Below, in pieces: positions 42,640-53,883 of a DNA stretch of 64,000 nucleotides; position 1 is the first letter of the stretch; each line of letters begins with the position of its first letter. Under the pieces are notes generated by a model, which was given only the letters and a program-made list of their open reading frames with translations, ran no database searches and had not been told where the DNA came from. This stretch comes from Trichomonas tenax. Its lineage: Eukaryota > Parabasalia > Trichomonadida > Trichomonadidae. The stretch covers positions 80,987 through 144,986 of the forward strand of contig JALKBU010000012.1 in NCBI GenBank assembly GCA_023091735.1. The letters are read 5' to 3'. The position numbers and the translations under genes are program-made.

Positions 42640-44190
42640 ATGAATATATTCTTAGAAAATCAGCGTAAACAAAAACAAAAAGAGGATCTCAAATACTTGC
42701 CTTTGTACGAAGATTCCAAATTTCGAACGAGAGAGCTGCAGTTTCAACTTCCTTTTGTTTTAACAAAACTAATTCAATACATTAACGATTTATACAACAC
42801 AAATACAGAAAACAAGCCTCAAATCATTGAGCTATACAAGAACATATACATGGAGAACGATAATCTCAAGTTAACATTAAATGAATTATCAAAATATCGA
42901 ATGCCAACCGAACAGCTGCTAGAACACAACTTAGTTAAGCACCTTATGACACTGATTCAGATGTCAAACCCAACACCTGTTATAAATCAAGTTTTTTATT
43001 TATTCACTGAGTTTTTCTTCTGTGATAAACGTCTTAGCGATACACTTTTGGAGACAGAGTTCCAGAATTTCGTCATCAATTGCATCAAAGACGAAAATAC
43101 ACACATCTCAACTTATCGATATCTCGCAGCCTCCGTTGATCAAATTATTATTTCGAACGATGATTTCCTGAAGACTGCTGTCGAAGAGGATCTCATCAAT
43201 GTGTTCTTTAAGTGGAAATATTTAATATCTGAGCAACTTTCATCACAAGAACCTGAAAAAATCCAAGCATTCCAAACTGCTGTCGATCAAGACCCATCTC
43301 TTGGCATATTCGATGCAGGCTTCCTGGAGAACTCAGATATGACCGCAATGAACATCGCCATCAGCAGTATCATCATGAACTTGTTCAAGAGATGTGAAGC
43401 TCTTGAATACGCGGATAATCTCGTTCCTTCACTCAGAGAATACCTCCAAGTGCCTCTTCCGCGTGTGATAACGAACATATTAAGAGCAATAAGGTATAAC
43501 GTGAGTATTTCACCCGAAAGGCGCTCAAATTATTTCGTTCAGCATTATGATAATGATATCATTGATTTTATTATTAACCAGAAAGAATTTTCGAACTTTG
43601 ATATCAATATCGAAGCATTTCTCGCTATTGCCAAGTTGTGCGAAGGAGAGCAAGCTTTGTGTGAGAAGTATTTCACAGAGGAATTCTTTTCTGCTGTTGC
43701 ACCACTTCTCAATGGATCGAATAGAGATATCGATGCTTTCTTGTTCAATTTATCGATAATCATCAAAGTAAGTGATATTGTTATCCAAAACTTTGTTACT
43801 TCAAGACTGTTTGAAATTGTCCTTCAACTGTTTTCGCAGGAAGTTTTCCTTATAAGAATCGATTCATTGATGATTTTAACTGCGATATTGATGACATCGC
43901 AGAACGAAGTCATTCTCGAAACAATGCTTCGCACACAGATGCTTGATGCATTTGAGATTATGTACGATGTCGAAGACTCAAGCTCATGTGAATACTTCTT
44001 ATTGGCAATAAAGAACCTCTTGAAATTCGCGCAGAAGAATAACAAACCAGACTGGATCCAAATGGTTGGAGAAAGACCCTTCATTCGCGACATTGTTCAG
44101 GAATTCACTGATAACGAAGATTCAATGGTTTCAGATCTCGCTTTCCAGGTTCAGGACTTGTTTGAAGAGATCTTTGGTGAAGAAGAATAA
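42640..44190 (+). CDS. ARM/HEAT-like helical repeat protein
   Basis: A 516-residue, all-helical, acidic-tailed protein. The first 40 residues are basic (NQRKQKQKED), then a string of ~40-residue helical units with importin-alpha/armadillo character (for example NIEAFLAIAKLCEGEQALCEKYF). The resemblance to importin alpha (basic N-terminal arm, ARM solenoid, acidic end DLFEEIFGEEE) is loose, and the conserved Asn/Trp ladder is not evident, so transport function is not claimed. It converges with another solenoid gene (44909-46270) across a 720-bp spacer; the two share style but not obvious sequence. Confidence 0.75.
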   Translation: MNIFLENQRKQKQKEDLKYLPLYEDSKFRTRELQFQLPFVLTKLIQYINDLYNTNTENKPQIIELYKNIYMENDNLKLTLNELSKYRMPTEQLLEHNLVKHLMTLIQMSNPTPVINQVFYLFTEFFFCDKRLSDTLLETEFQNFVINCIKDENTHISTYRYLAASVDQIIISNDDFLKTAVEEDLINVFFKWKYLISEQLSSQEPEKIQAFQTAVDQDPSLGIFDAGFLENSDMTAMNIAISSIIMNLFKRCEALEYADNLVPSLREYLQVPLPRVITNILRAIRYNVSISPERRSNYFVQHYDNDIIDFIINQKEFSNFDINIEAFLAIAKLCEGEQALCEKYFTEEFFSAVAPLLNGSNRDIDAFLFNLSIIIKVSDIVIQNFVTSRLFEIVLQLFSQEVFLIRIDSLMILTAILMTSQNEVILETMLRTQMLDAFEIMYDVEDSSSCEYFLLAIKNLLKFAQKNNKPDWIQMVGERPFIRDIVQEFTDNEDSMVSDLAFQVQDLFEEIFGEEE

Positions 44191-44908
44191 CTTGTTTTAT
44201 TTTGTTGTTGTTTCTAAAAATAATAACTCTATCAATATTTTCAATGTTAAAAGATTGGAAGAATGATGTTTTGGATTCACATATAATAGGTGCTTCAATC
44301 ATCGTGATCAGTTGCATATAAATTATCAATTAATTGCAAGTTTTTTCAAATGAATTATTAAAATTAAGGGCATCTAACATGAAAAGTGACATCTGAGGAT
44401 AATGATTATCAACATCAAATTGAATGCAAAGCATTTTCGCAGAATGCAATATTCACTTTTTGATATTATTTGATTTTGAAAAACCGTTTTTTCCTTTCAA
44501 TAAAAAACTATTTTAAAATCCTTAACTCTAATAATATAGTAAAAATGATGTAATAACTATTTATTATTATTATAACTTTCTCGGGTGAGCATAGTTGAAA
44601 ATATTATTCATTTTTTCAACGAAATTTTCAAACTTGAATATCAATTTTAAACTTTTTTTGCAACACATAATAATAACATCGTGGCATGTTAATTCCATAG
44701 GCGCATATTATAGAATGGAAGAATTACGTTCATTTATCAATCGTTAAAAGTTCTTTTTGTTAATTGGATGAATCTCTAGATATAATCACTTTTGCATTTG
44801 ATAGAATCCTTAATCTTTTTACAACGCATAATAATAACATCTTGTTATGTTAGCTCCATATGTATAGATTATAGAATCAAAGAATTACATTCATTGATCA
44901 ATCGCTGA
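44191..44908. repeat. Convergent 3' spacer with a diverged direct repeat
   Basis: Two copies of a ~97-bp unit lie at 44653-44751 and 44813-44907 (about 160 bp apart), sharing CATAATAATAACATC, TATAGAAT and GAATTACRTTCATT. The second copy ends exactly at the stop codon of the minus-strand gene. The rest of the spacer is plain AT-rich sequence. Confidence 0.6.
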
Positions 44909-46270
44909 TTATTTTATATGACAATTTGATGTTTCTCGAGAAATAAACACTTCAAGGAGAGTTGAGACTCCAAAATCATCGGGCTCATCGAGATCTAGAA
45001 GATCTTCAGCTATTCCAGTGCTATACATGATGTTTAAGATATCTTCAGACATGTTGCAAGTCAAAGAAATCTTGTAAATTTTTTCAAGACTCGCGCAGAC
45101 GATTTTACACGTTGTTGGATGTGTTTCATCAATAAAATCAGCAAGGTAGATCATTATCTCCATGTCTATTATTGTTTGCAAGTCTGATTGCTCAATAATT
45201 TGAATGAATTCGCAAATTGTTTTAATTGCTGCATCTTTGACGGAATATGATACATCCTGTATTAGTATTATCATTGAAAGAAGTATTTCGTTGAGTATTT
45301 CAGTGTTTTTATATTTGGCAAAATTTTTTCTAAATATTTTTGCGCAATTGATGAAGAACACATTCATTTTAGTATCAGCAGTCTCCATTCGTGATATGCA
45401 ACCTATCAAAGACTGAATAATAAAGTCAGGAAGCTGAATTTGTTTTGAAATCATTAAATAAATTGATGTTATTTGCTCCAATTGGTCGAGATTTTCATTT
45501 TGAAGAAGTTTGTCAATGATTTGTATTATTGGATGTTCAATAAATACATTAATAACATTTGGATTTTGAAAAAAATTTGTTATGAAGTGAAAAACTGGAT
45601 TAATTAATCTGTTATCACCGATAGAGAGAACATTATGCATAAATAATAGAATATCACTGATCATTTCATTATTCATTGATATTGAATCAAATTTTCCCAA
45701 AAAGAATACAATAATGCCTATTGATGTCAGATCTTTCTTGTCAATAAAGGTTTGAAAAATCTCAAAATTCATAAAACAAAGACCTTTTTCTTTCATTTCT
45801 TGAGAATATTCTGCAGTATATGAAACAAGCTTTAATCTCTGTTTAAAGTCGATTTCTTGTTTATTTATAGCGAGTTCTAATATATTTTCAATGAGTTGTT
45901 GATTAATATTCTTAATTTGAATTGATATCATTGATATTATGATTTCATGAAGGAAACTGATAATGTTGGATTCAAAATCTAAATGAGCCAGATGGAGTAT
46001 AATACCCATAAAGTGCTGAATTGGAAAATTATCGAATGATATAATTATGCTAATTAAATTATCAATTGTAGAGGTCATAAGACTTTCAACTATGTTTTGA
46101 TAGTTCCCATCAAGATAATAATGGAATATTTCTTCAAAGTGTTGAAGATTTATATCTTTTTCAATATTATCTTCGAAAAAAGCTAAAGATGTGATGATAC
46201 TACTTTTAGAGAGTATGCTTAATCTAGGGAAAGATGATTTTTCATCCATTTCTTTATAAATTGCTTCCAT
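44909..46270 (-). CDS. ARM/HEAT-like helical repeat protein, Ile-rich
   Basis: A 453-residue protein starting at ATG 46268-46270; the GTG before it is not a likely start. It is all-helical with repeating units of ~40 residues rich in Ile, Asn and Phe. No catalytic motif, signal or membrane span is present. Codon use is much more AT-biased than in its neighbour, giving the heavy Ile/Asn content, which suggests weak expression or relaxed selection. It is probably a scaffold of the same broad solenoid class as the convergent gene at 42640. Function unknown. Confidence 0.7.
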   Translation of the reverse strand: MEAIYKEMDEKSSFPRLSILSKSSIITSLAFFEDNIEKDINLQHFEEIFHYYLDGNYQNIVESLMTSTIDNLISIIISFDNFPIQHFMGIILHLAHLDFESNIISFLHEIIISMISIQIKNINQQLIENILELAINKQEIDFKQRLKLVSYTAEYSQEMKEKGLCFMNFEIFQTFIDKKDLTSIGIIVFFLGKFDSISMNNEMISDILLFMHNVLSIGDNRLINPVFHFITNFFQNPNVINVFIEHPIIQIIDKLLQNENLDQLEQITSIYLMISKQIQLPDFIIQSLIGCISRMETADTKMNVFFINCAKIFRKNFAKYKNTEILNEILLSMIILIQDVSYSVKDAAIKTICEFIQIIEQSDLQTIIDMEIMIYLADFIDETHPTTCKIVCASLEKIYKISLTCNMSEDILNIMYSTGIAEDLLDLDEPDDFGVSTLLEVFISRETSNCHIK

Positions 46271-46847
46271 CACAACTTTATCAGGATTGAAACAACAATT
46301 TATGAAATTTTACTATATAATTATGAATAAAATCAACATTATATTGTTCTCTACCATTTATTCAGCTTAATTTTCTATATTCAATCTTGAAGATATATAA
46401 ATCTTAAAATTAATCGACATCACTTTAACGGTGTATTTACCTTCATGAATGCTATCGTTCCTAGTTTCATGAAGAACAAGTGATTTCTTTTTTGAATTTC
46501 ATGAAGCAAACTTAGAACTAGAGAGAACTAGTATTGCCTATATATTGCCGTGTCCCTCCAGTTTCATTACAATTGATATATATACTTTAATTGAGAATAC
46601 ATATTTTGATATTTTTCAAGAATTCCAAAAGCTAGATCTTGTCAACGGCATCAGATTTGTATCATTCAAATGATCAAATTGTTGTCCCATGAAATGATTA
46701 AAACATTTGTCATGTAGAACTCGGAAATTAATATGTAAATAATTCAAAATGAATATTTATATGTCAAAAATAAAATTATTTGGCAAATATTATTTACATG
46801 ACAAAATCAAGTTTACGTGGCATAATGAAATAAATTATAAACGTTAG
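46271..46847. promoter_or_regulatory. Divergent promoter region with TGTCA/TTTACATGACA motifs
   Basis: A 577-bp divergent spacer. The 130 bp before 46848 contain TTTGTCATGTAGAA, ATATGTAAATAA, TTTATATGTCAAAAA, TTTACATGACAAA and TTTACGTGGCA, alternating in orientation. No ORF is seen. Confidence 0.4.
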
Positions 46848-48494
46848 ATGAAGACCCGCCCATTACAGAAGCTTGCGCCGAACGGGCGGGACATAAGGGA
46901 GCTGCCGCGAGAGGAGCTCGAAGCGCTCGTCCTGGAGCTCGATGACGAATTGACAAAAAGAACACAACGGATAACTTTACTAAAACAAAATCTGAAAGAG
47001 GCTTCAGCAAAGACGAAAAAATCCGAAGAAAGGGCAAAAAATGTCGTCCTAGACTATGTCGTCGATCCAAGTCCTCTCAGACCGGATTATGCTCATCTTT
47101 ACGTCGGAAAAGAAGCAATGGACTATATTACAGCGAAGGCACCGGAGTTTGTCGAAAGGAAGGACTCAAATCCCATTGCTGGTTCTTATAACGCGTATGT
47201 TGGCGGAAATAAGCGAATTGTCACTCTAAAACAGAAAATTGGAGAACTTCAGCAGCAAATAATCGACACAAACGAGGAAACTCAGCGATTGATAGAGAAA
47301 AGAAACAAACTTAAAGCGATTTTGGAAGGTCTTCGATATAAAGAGAATGAGCCATTTAAACATAAAGGTCCGATTCCAAAATCCTCGAAATTGAAGAGAC
47401 AGGCGACGTTTGCAAAGTGCAGAAAGCTTCTACAGCAACTTATTGACAACGAAAAAGATCCATATCGTCGAGATTGCTACAAATGCTGCTATTACCTCCT
47501 TAAACCAGATGATAGAGCCGCTCTCGAACTGTTTTCGCAATTATACGATCCAAATCTCGATCAAGATACACTCAAAGAACTTCAGGACATCTTAAACGAC
47601 AGAAACGCACACGTAGCTATATTGAAGGAGCAGTACAAGCATTTGGACGCGCGACAAGAAGCTTTACGCAGCGCATTTCTTGCACTCAAAGAAAAAATGC
47701 TCGATCACGTTGTCAACAACGACGACGACATCCAGGCGCTCAAGGACCGCATCGCAGAGCTTGAGAAGATGATAGGAAAGATCCCTGGGCTCCAGGAAGA
47801 GATAGAAAGACTGAGAAAAGATAGAGATGCATTACTCGAAGAAAAGGACAAATTGTTCAGAGAAGGAAGCGACGACGCCTCGAAATTACACGCAGACATG
47901 ATGGCTAAGAAGGCCGCTCTATCAGAGGATAGGGCAGGCTACGACCAGGAGCGTGTGCAGCTTGAAGAAGTCGATCAACGACTTAGAGAGCAATACGCAA
48001 CAATCGTCGAAGAGTTTAGACGTCTCAACGACGAGAAACAGAAGATGCTCGAAGAATACAGACTCATACAGGCGAAGCGCACGAAGATGCACGACCAGAT
48101 GAATCAGCTCGCTAAGGCGCACATCGATGATCCAAGCGATGTTAGAGCAGTTTTTGATTTGTCGCAGAAATTCATTCTCGGAGATCTCAACGCTAAACAT
48201 TCGACAATAAAGAACGACGCTCTCAGCAAGAAGGAGAGATTCCACACACTGTATGCTGAGTGCATCAAGCTGCAGAAGATCCTCGCAAACAAGGAGCAGC
48301 AGGAGAGCGCCTACAGAGACAGACTGAGAAGGGCTGGAGCGCCAGTTCCGCAGAAGCCTGTTGTCTCCGAGGAGAAGATAAAGAACATTCAGCAGATGAT
48401 ACTCAATGAGTCCACAATAGAGTCCGAGGAGCCGAAGAAGGGAAAGAAGGGATACGACAGCGATGATCCGGAGAAGGATTCAGATATTTTCTAA
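46848..48494 (+). CDS. Coiled-coil cytoskeletal protein
   Basis: A 548-residue, highly charged protein. There are heptad-rich coiled coils at ~20-65 (LPREELEALVLELDDELTKR), 125-165 and 245-440. Between the first two lies a conserved-looking globular stretch PLRPDYAHLYVGKEAMDYI, and the tail is acidic (GYDSDDPEKDSDIF). No motor or enzyme domain is seen. The 3' half uses markedly GC-ending codons. Proteins of this kind make up trichomonad pelta-axostyle or basal-body structures, but no specific member is recognised. Confidence 0.75.
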   Translation: MKTRPLQKLAPNGRDIRELPREELEALVLELDDELTKRTQRITLLKQNLKEASAKTKKSEERAKNVVLDYVVDPSPLRPDYAHLYVGKEAMDYITAKAPEFVERKDSNPIAGSYNAYVGGNKRIVTLKQKIGELQQQIIDTNEETQRLIEKRNKLKAILEGLRYKENEPFKHKGPIPKSSKLKRQATFAKCRKLLQQLIDNEKDPYRRDCYKCCYYLLKPDDRAALELFSQLYDPNLDQDTLKELQDILNDRNAHVAILKEQYKHLDARQEALRSAFLALKEKMLDHVVNNDDDIQALKDRIAELEKMIGKIPGLQEEIERLRKDRDALLEEKDKLFREGSDDASKLHADMMAKKAALSEDRAGYDQERVQLEEVDQRLREQYATIVEEFRRLNDEKQKMLEEYRLIQAKRTKMHDQMNQLAKAHIDDPSDVRAVFDLSQKFILGDLNAKHSTIKNDALSKKERFHTLYAECIKLQKILANKEQQESAYRDRLRRAGAPVPQKPVVSEEKIKNIQQMILNESTIESEEPKKGKKGYDSDDPEKDSDIF

Positions 48495-48980
48495 GATATT
48501 AATTTGTTTGACAATAATTTTTTTGTTTGGTAAAAATTGATCTTATAATATAGTGATACAACACACTGCCATTCTCTACTCTACTGTGCAATCAATTGTT
48601 CCTTTAAATATATTTCGAATTTAACAATAATTGAAGGAAATTTGAAACAGAATTTTTGCAACAATTGATATTATCAAATATACTTCTAATAAATATTATT
48701 ATTTGGTATAATGTAAATAAATTTACTTATTTATCTTTCGTAAAATCAATGTTTATATTCACAAAACAAATAAATAAAATTTGAATATTTTTCATAAGAT
48801 ATTGTTGTTGATCTTTTTTGATTTCAAAACATTATCAATAAAAACAAACAATCTCTGAACTTCTATGAGGCATGGCTAGAAGAATATAAAGGAAGAACAT
48901 GAAAATATGATAATTTGGTAATTGAATTTGAAAAATAAAGAAAATAAGATTTAGTTCCCTATTAATAATTAATAATAAGT
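48495..48980. other. Spacer
   Basis: Convergent AT-rich spacer of 486 bp; nothing recognised. Confidence 0.5.
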
Positions 48981-49967
48981 TTAGTCGAAAGCATGGCCAG
49001 CGCAGCCAAGGACCTCCTTGTTCTTGCGCATGTACATCTCTGTGAGCTTGGTGCGAGCCTCACCGAGGTACTGGCGTGGGTCGAACCATTCTGGGTGCTC
49101 GTGGAAGAGGCGGCGGATTGTGCCTGTCATGACCATTCTGCCATCGGAGTCAATGTTGATCTTGCAGACAGCAGACTTAGAAGCCTCACGGAGCTGGTGC
49201 TCTGGGATACCGACAGCCTCTGGCATGTGGCCGCCGTACTTGTTGACCATCTCGACGTACTCCTGTGGGATGGAGGATGAGCCGTGGAGAACGATTGGGA
49301 AGCCTGGGAGCTTCTTCTCAATCTCGTGGAGGATATCGAGGCGGATTTCAGCCTTTGTGCCCGGTGGGAACTTGTAGGCACCGTGGGATGTGCCGATAGC
49401 GATGGCGAGGGAGTCGACGCCTGTTTTTGAGACGAAGTCCTGAACTTCCTCTGGGCGTGTGTATGTGTGGTGCTCAGCCTTGACATCATCCTCGACACCA
49501 GCGAGAACGCCGAGCTCACCTTCGACGGTGACGTAGTCTGGGCGGGAGTGAGCGTACTCGACGACCTTCTTTGTGAGGGTGACGTTCTCATCGTATGGGA
49601 GATGGGAACCATCGATCATGACAGATGAGAAGCCGAGATCGATGCAGTTCTTGCAGAGCTCGAAGGAGTCACCGTGATCGAGGTGGAGGACGATTGGGAT
49701 GAGTTTGTGCTCTGGGTGGATCTCCTTGGCGAACTCAGAAGCACCCTGAGCCATGTAGCGGAGCATTGTCTGGTTAGCGTACTTGCGGGCGCCAGCAGAG
49801 ACCTGAAGGATAACTGGGGACTCAGACTTGACGGCGGCTGTGATGATAGCCTGGAGCTGCTCAAGGTTGGAGAAGTTGTATCCTGGGATAGCGTAGCCGC
49901 CATTGACAGCCTTGGCGAATATATCCTTGGAGTTAACGAGACCAAGTGACTTGTATGAAATGGCCAT
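48981..49967 (-). CDS. fba: Fructose-1,6-bisphosphate aldolase, class II (zinc-dependent, bacterial type)
   Basis: A 328-residue enzyme that cleaves fructose-1,6-bisphosphate to dihydroxyacetone phosphate and glyceraldehyde-3-phosphate in glycolysis. Visible signatures: PIVLHLDHGDS (91-101, catalytic Asp and a Zn His), VTVEGELGVLAGVED (147-161), the Zn/substrate block IGTSHGAYKFPPG (201-213), VLHGSSSIP (226-234) and a phosphate-binding KINIDSDGRM. Length fits the bacterial-type class II family. Trichomonads are known to use this class instead of the animal class I enzyme, a gene thought to come from bacteria. Codons are strongly GC-ending, marking very high expression. The start is preceded by Inr-like TCACTTTCAACA ending right at the ATG. 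Confidence 0.97.
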   Translation of the reverse strand: MAISYKSLGLVNSKDIFAKAVNGGYAIPGYNFSNLEQLQAIITAAVKSESPVILQVSAGARKYANQTMLRYMAQGASEFAKEIHPEHKLIPIVLHLDHGDSFELCKNCIDLGFSSVMIDGSHLPYDENVTLTKKVVEYAHSRPDYVTVEGELGVLAGVEDDVKAEHHTYTRPEEVQDFVSKTGVDSLAIAIGTSHGAYKFPPGTKAEIRLDILHEIEKKLPGFPIVLHGSSSIPQEYVEMVNKYGGHMPEAVGIPEHQLREASKSAVCKINIDSDGRMVMTGTIRRLFHEHPEWFDPRQYLGEARTKLTEMYMRKNKEVLGCAGHAFD

Positions 49968-52902
49968 TGTTGAAAGTGATGCAAAAATAACCGCTTTTTA
50001 ATCTCACAAATTCTCTCAATATATTCTTTGATAAGAGGTCGAACGTCCTTTGAAACTTTTCTTTGTGTTCGAGGTCTCACATATACACCTTGCGATGGGC
50101 ATTTTTTATCAAATCACAAAACTCAAAATTTTACCTCAAAATCATTATAAACAGCATTTCCAGCGCATGTTATATGTTAACATACAATAAAACTTGATTC
50201 GAAAATTTAGTTGTTCTAAAAATCATAAATTTAATATTTCCATTTAATGGACAATTAAATTTTAATAAAATCTTTGGATTTTATTTTTGAAAAATTAAGA
50301 TTCTCGAATATTGCCTGCCATCATCTGTTAAGCAAATATTAAAAACAGTTTGCGCTTTCAATTTCTCCAATTTTTAAAATTATGATATTTTGATTCTATA
50401 TATTATGTTTTGTTCCAAATTTTAATAACTTTTCTGATGATGAATTCAATATTTGCATCAATAGAAGATCATATTTATGCAGTTTTGAAAAGTTTTAATT
50501 GGCCAATTTCCTATTATCGATTTTCTTCAATAAATAGATATGATGTCTTATGGAAATGCTAATAAACACAAAAATAAGCAAAAAACATTTTGCTCATCAT
50601 AAAATATTCGCGATTTTTAAAACATAGCGGACCCTTAAAACATAGCTATTCTAGGTATAGGCAAGTATACATGCAAGAATGGTGCTATAATTTAGGTACC
50701 ACCAGCACCTTTGGCGCCACCAATGGTGGAACGATAAGGAAAAGGTTATAATTGTTTTTACAAATTTCTATGCTCTTCTTAAATTGACATTTTCCGCGTA
50801 TTTATATGGATTTTTTTCACACACGAAGTAAGTATTAATGCACTAGCTAATGTTTGATATATTTGCAGAATCAAGTAATCTTTGCTATATGAAGCTACAT
50901 TGAAAATTGAGTTAACTCCACCAACCAGCGCCATGGTGCTTGGAGCCGTACTCAAATGTTTCTAAAATGATACACTGAGCTCGTGTGGTGTCATAGAACG
51001 ACAATTTAGTGTTGCACCATTGCAATTCAACAAATTATTCTGAAATTCTTTCGAAATCTATTTTCAATGGATTTTATGGGCTTGCAAATGATTATTTGAT
51101 GCGTTTATTAAATAATTGTTCAACCAAAAATTAAGGTTATTTGTTAAAAATAAGTTGTTATGGCTGGTGCTCCAATCCACTGATCATAAAATTAGTGGGG
51201 TAGTAAATAGCGCATTGCAAAGAACCTAATAGCATATGGTACATTAACTTTTGCCATAAATCTTTCATCAGATTATACGCAATATCGATTTCTGACAAAG
51301 AAAATAGCTTAACCACCTTTTTTTCATTTACAGCCGATATTATTTCGGTGTTCAAGATATGATTTCATGTTTAACAAAACATCACCAACATTTCGAGTCA
51401 AAAAACATAGGAACAAGCTAAATAATCGATTGCAAAGATTTAGATTTTAGTTATATATACTTTTTATGCCTACAAAATCAAGCCTCCATTTATCTTTATC
51501 AATTTTTGATATCAAAATACGGTAAAATTTTAAGATATTCGAGATCACTGCACATATTTATAATATCCGTCTACAATGACCGAATAATATCAAAGTTATA
51601 TAACGTTTTAATACAATTTATTTTCGCAATTACATATCAGAAGCTATGAACTACAAAATAAGTTTCGATTAACAATAAAATAATCATAATAACATTTTTA
51701 TTTCAAAATCTCTGGATAATTCTTTCGAAAACGATATGGAAGAAATATATGTGCATCTTCTGCTGCTTTCGTTTGCACAATCCACAACTAATGCCGGATA
51801 AAAATGTTGATGATTTTGTAATCTATTTTTCCGATTATGATAAAGGCATCTCTGGCCAAATTCATTAACATCAGTGCATCTATATTGTGAATTTTTGGCG
51901 TAGAGTGCTCTGGATCATATTCATAACGATCAGGAAGAGGGATAACACGTCTTTGCATTAATATTAACGTCATTTTTTACGATCGGCGGTTTGACATGCG
52001 CCAGCTTGATGCATTTTGTCACTTTTATGTCACTTTTGCATGTATATAGGCAGGTCTATGTTTCGAAAAATTTTAATCACATTGAAAATTCATTTTACAA
52101 AAATGATCTTTGTGGCCAACTTAGAAGACTCTCACATAAAGAATTGTTGTTATACGATAGTCGAAGGGAAATGTGAATGTTGAATAATATGAGGTCTAAT
52201 AAGTCGCATTAATTTATTTTGGGTCGAATCTCAAATCGAACAATCTTCGCTTCAAATCCGAATTATTGATGAAAAAACTGACGATACAGCAAGGAAACAG
52301 GAGTTTATCGCTATGAAAGAGAAAGAAAACGCATTTTAATACACATTTTAATGCGAATAAAATTGGCCAAAGAGAATAGCGACCAAATCTACAAACACAC
52401 ATAGAGAAGTCCAAAAATTGCACATATTCGATGTGCCATGAACTTGATATACTATTTTTTTCATCATAGGAAAATTTATTTTTGCACCGGGGACTTCATC
52501 CACTATAACACTATACATTACTTCCTCGGTTGTTATCTTGAGTTATATTTATGTTCGTTTATCTATGAAATTATTTGTTGGCGAATTTATTTTATTTCGA
52601 TATTTGGCTAAAAGCCACTGTATAGATGAGACATAGAAGATCTGATCATGAGAACCTTTATTATGCATAATATTTCGAATATTTTTTTTGATTTTGAAAT
52701 GTAATAATTTGGAGAGTACAATTAGATAAAGCTTTTCTATGAACATATTTTCACGGTTGTGATTTCGATTGATTTTATTGAATCAATAATTTGATAAAAT
52801 TAAAATCAATGATTTGTGATAAACAAAGAATTTATTGATGTGATGAGAATTTTGTAAAGATTTGTTGAATCATGGATATTTATTACAAACAAAAACAAAT
52901 AT
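49968..52902. other. Long non-coding region with a possible gene relic
   Basis: 2.9 kb without an intact gene. Around 51700-51973 (minus) one frame reads IPLPDRYEYDPEHSTPKIHNIDALMLMNLARDAFIIIG, meets a TAG at about 51790, and continues in the same frame with KAAEDAHIFLPYRFRKNYPEIL; this has protein-like composition and may be a relic. Near 50690-50740 and 50925-50960 there are GC-richer patches with repeated CACCA/TGGTG blocks (ACCACCAGCACC, GGCGCCACCAATGGTGG). Confidence 0.45.
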
Positions 52903-53859
52903 TTAAATATTAATATCATAAGGAGGAAGTTTTGGTACCTCTGGAGGATCCAATTGACTGTATTGAGGTAATTTTCCTTCTCCTATCGATTGAACCAATT
53001 CATAAACACTCATCTCAATTTTCTTCTTCTTTTCGTTATCATCGAACTCATTCATTGCTATAAATGGATCGTTGTTGTGTATCCATTCAATGATTTCGGT
53101 CATTGATACCTTCAAATCTTCATTTCTTGCGTTAAATTTCTTCGCTAATGCATTTTCATATTCAACACGAAGTTCACTCAATTTGAAAGCGATTTCCTTA
53201 TCGTGTTCTTTCCTTTTGTTGATCCTTTCATCAATTTGTTTCATTGCGTCATAATTTTTATTTGTTTCTTTTATAAGCATATCTAAAAGCGCTTCATTAC
53301 CTTCTGCATAGAGTTCTCTATACTCTCTTTGTCTCAAAGCTGCTCTTTGTGTCTTATGAAGATCCAATAATCTTTCGTATTCTTCTTCGTGAAGCATAGC
53401 TGTGTTTCTTTCATTGCCAATAACGGATTCATTGCATTCGTAAACCAATCTCGCGAAAGTATTGTTTAAATTGTTATATGTTCTTTCTATTTCGTCTAAA
53501 GCGCGTGTTAGCTTCATATCCTCTTCGCGAAGGTTATCCAACTCAGCTAGTAATCGATTTCTTTCATCAGATTTTGTTGCTTCGTTGAGTTTATTCACTT
53601 TTTCGATATCACTATTTAAAACTCTGCGAAGATGGGCTTGAAAAAGTGGTTCTTTGACTCTCTTGAGGTACATTTCCGGTCTTTCTGATGAAAAACGAGT
53701 AATAATACTGCAAATAAATTTATATTCTTCGCTATGAAAATATTCGAAAGGAGTTTGTTGTGATTTTCTTGCAATTTTGATTCCTGGATCTTCTTGTCTC
53801 GAAGGAGCTGTGATTCCAAAAACTTTTTGATTCATTCTCGTTCTCGGAGTCATTTTCAT
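52903..53859 (-). CDS. Coiled-coil protein, unknown
   Basis: A 318-residue protein. A basic N-terminus with PRTRMNQKVFGI leads into a small globular segment (TPFEYFHSEEYKFICSIITRF, ~40-60) and long coiled coils (~85-245), then a short C-terminal tail rich in Pro (PPEVPKLPPYD). The overall plan resembles Ndc80/Hec1-type kinetochore proteins: a basic tail, a helical head and a coiled coil. The head is too short to assert this. A textbook Inr lies upstream. Confidence 0.7.
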   Translation of the reverse strand: MKMTPRTRMNQKVFGITAPSRQEDPGIKIARKSQQTPFEYFHSEEYKFICSIITRFSSERPEMYLKRVKEPLFQAHLRRVLNSDIEKVNKLNEATKSDERNRLLAELDNLREEDMKLTRALDEIERTYNNLNNTFARLVYECNESVIGNERNTAMLHEEEYERLLDLHKTQRAALRQREYRELYAEGNEALLDMLIKETNKNYDAMKQIDERINKRKEHDKEIAFKLSELRVEYENALAKKFNARNEDLKVSMTEIIEWIHNNDPFIAMNEFDDNEKKKKIEMSVYELVQSIGEGKLPQYSQLDPPEVPKLPPYDINI

Positions 53860-53870
53860 CTTTTTTACTT

Positions 53871-53883
53871 TGATGAAAAATGA
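53871..53883 (-). promoter_or_regulatory. Initiator (Inr), trichomonad consensus
   Basis: On the minus strand the sequence is TCATTTTTCATCA, 12 bp before the first ATG of the coiled-coil gene. It fits TCA(+1)YTWYTCATTA closely, including the second TCAT. This fixes the start at 53859 and is one of the best supports for a trichomonad origin. Confidence 0.7.
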
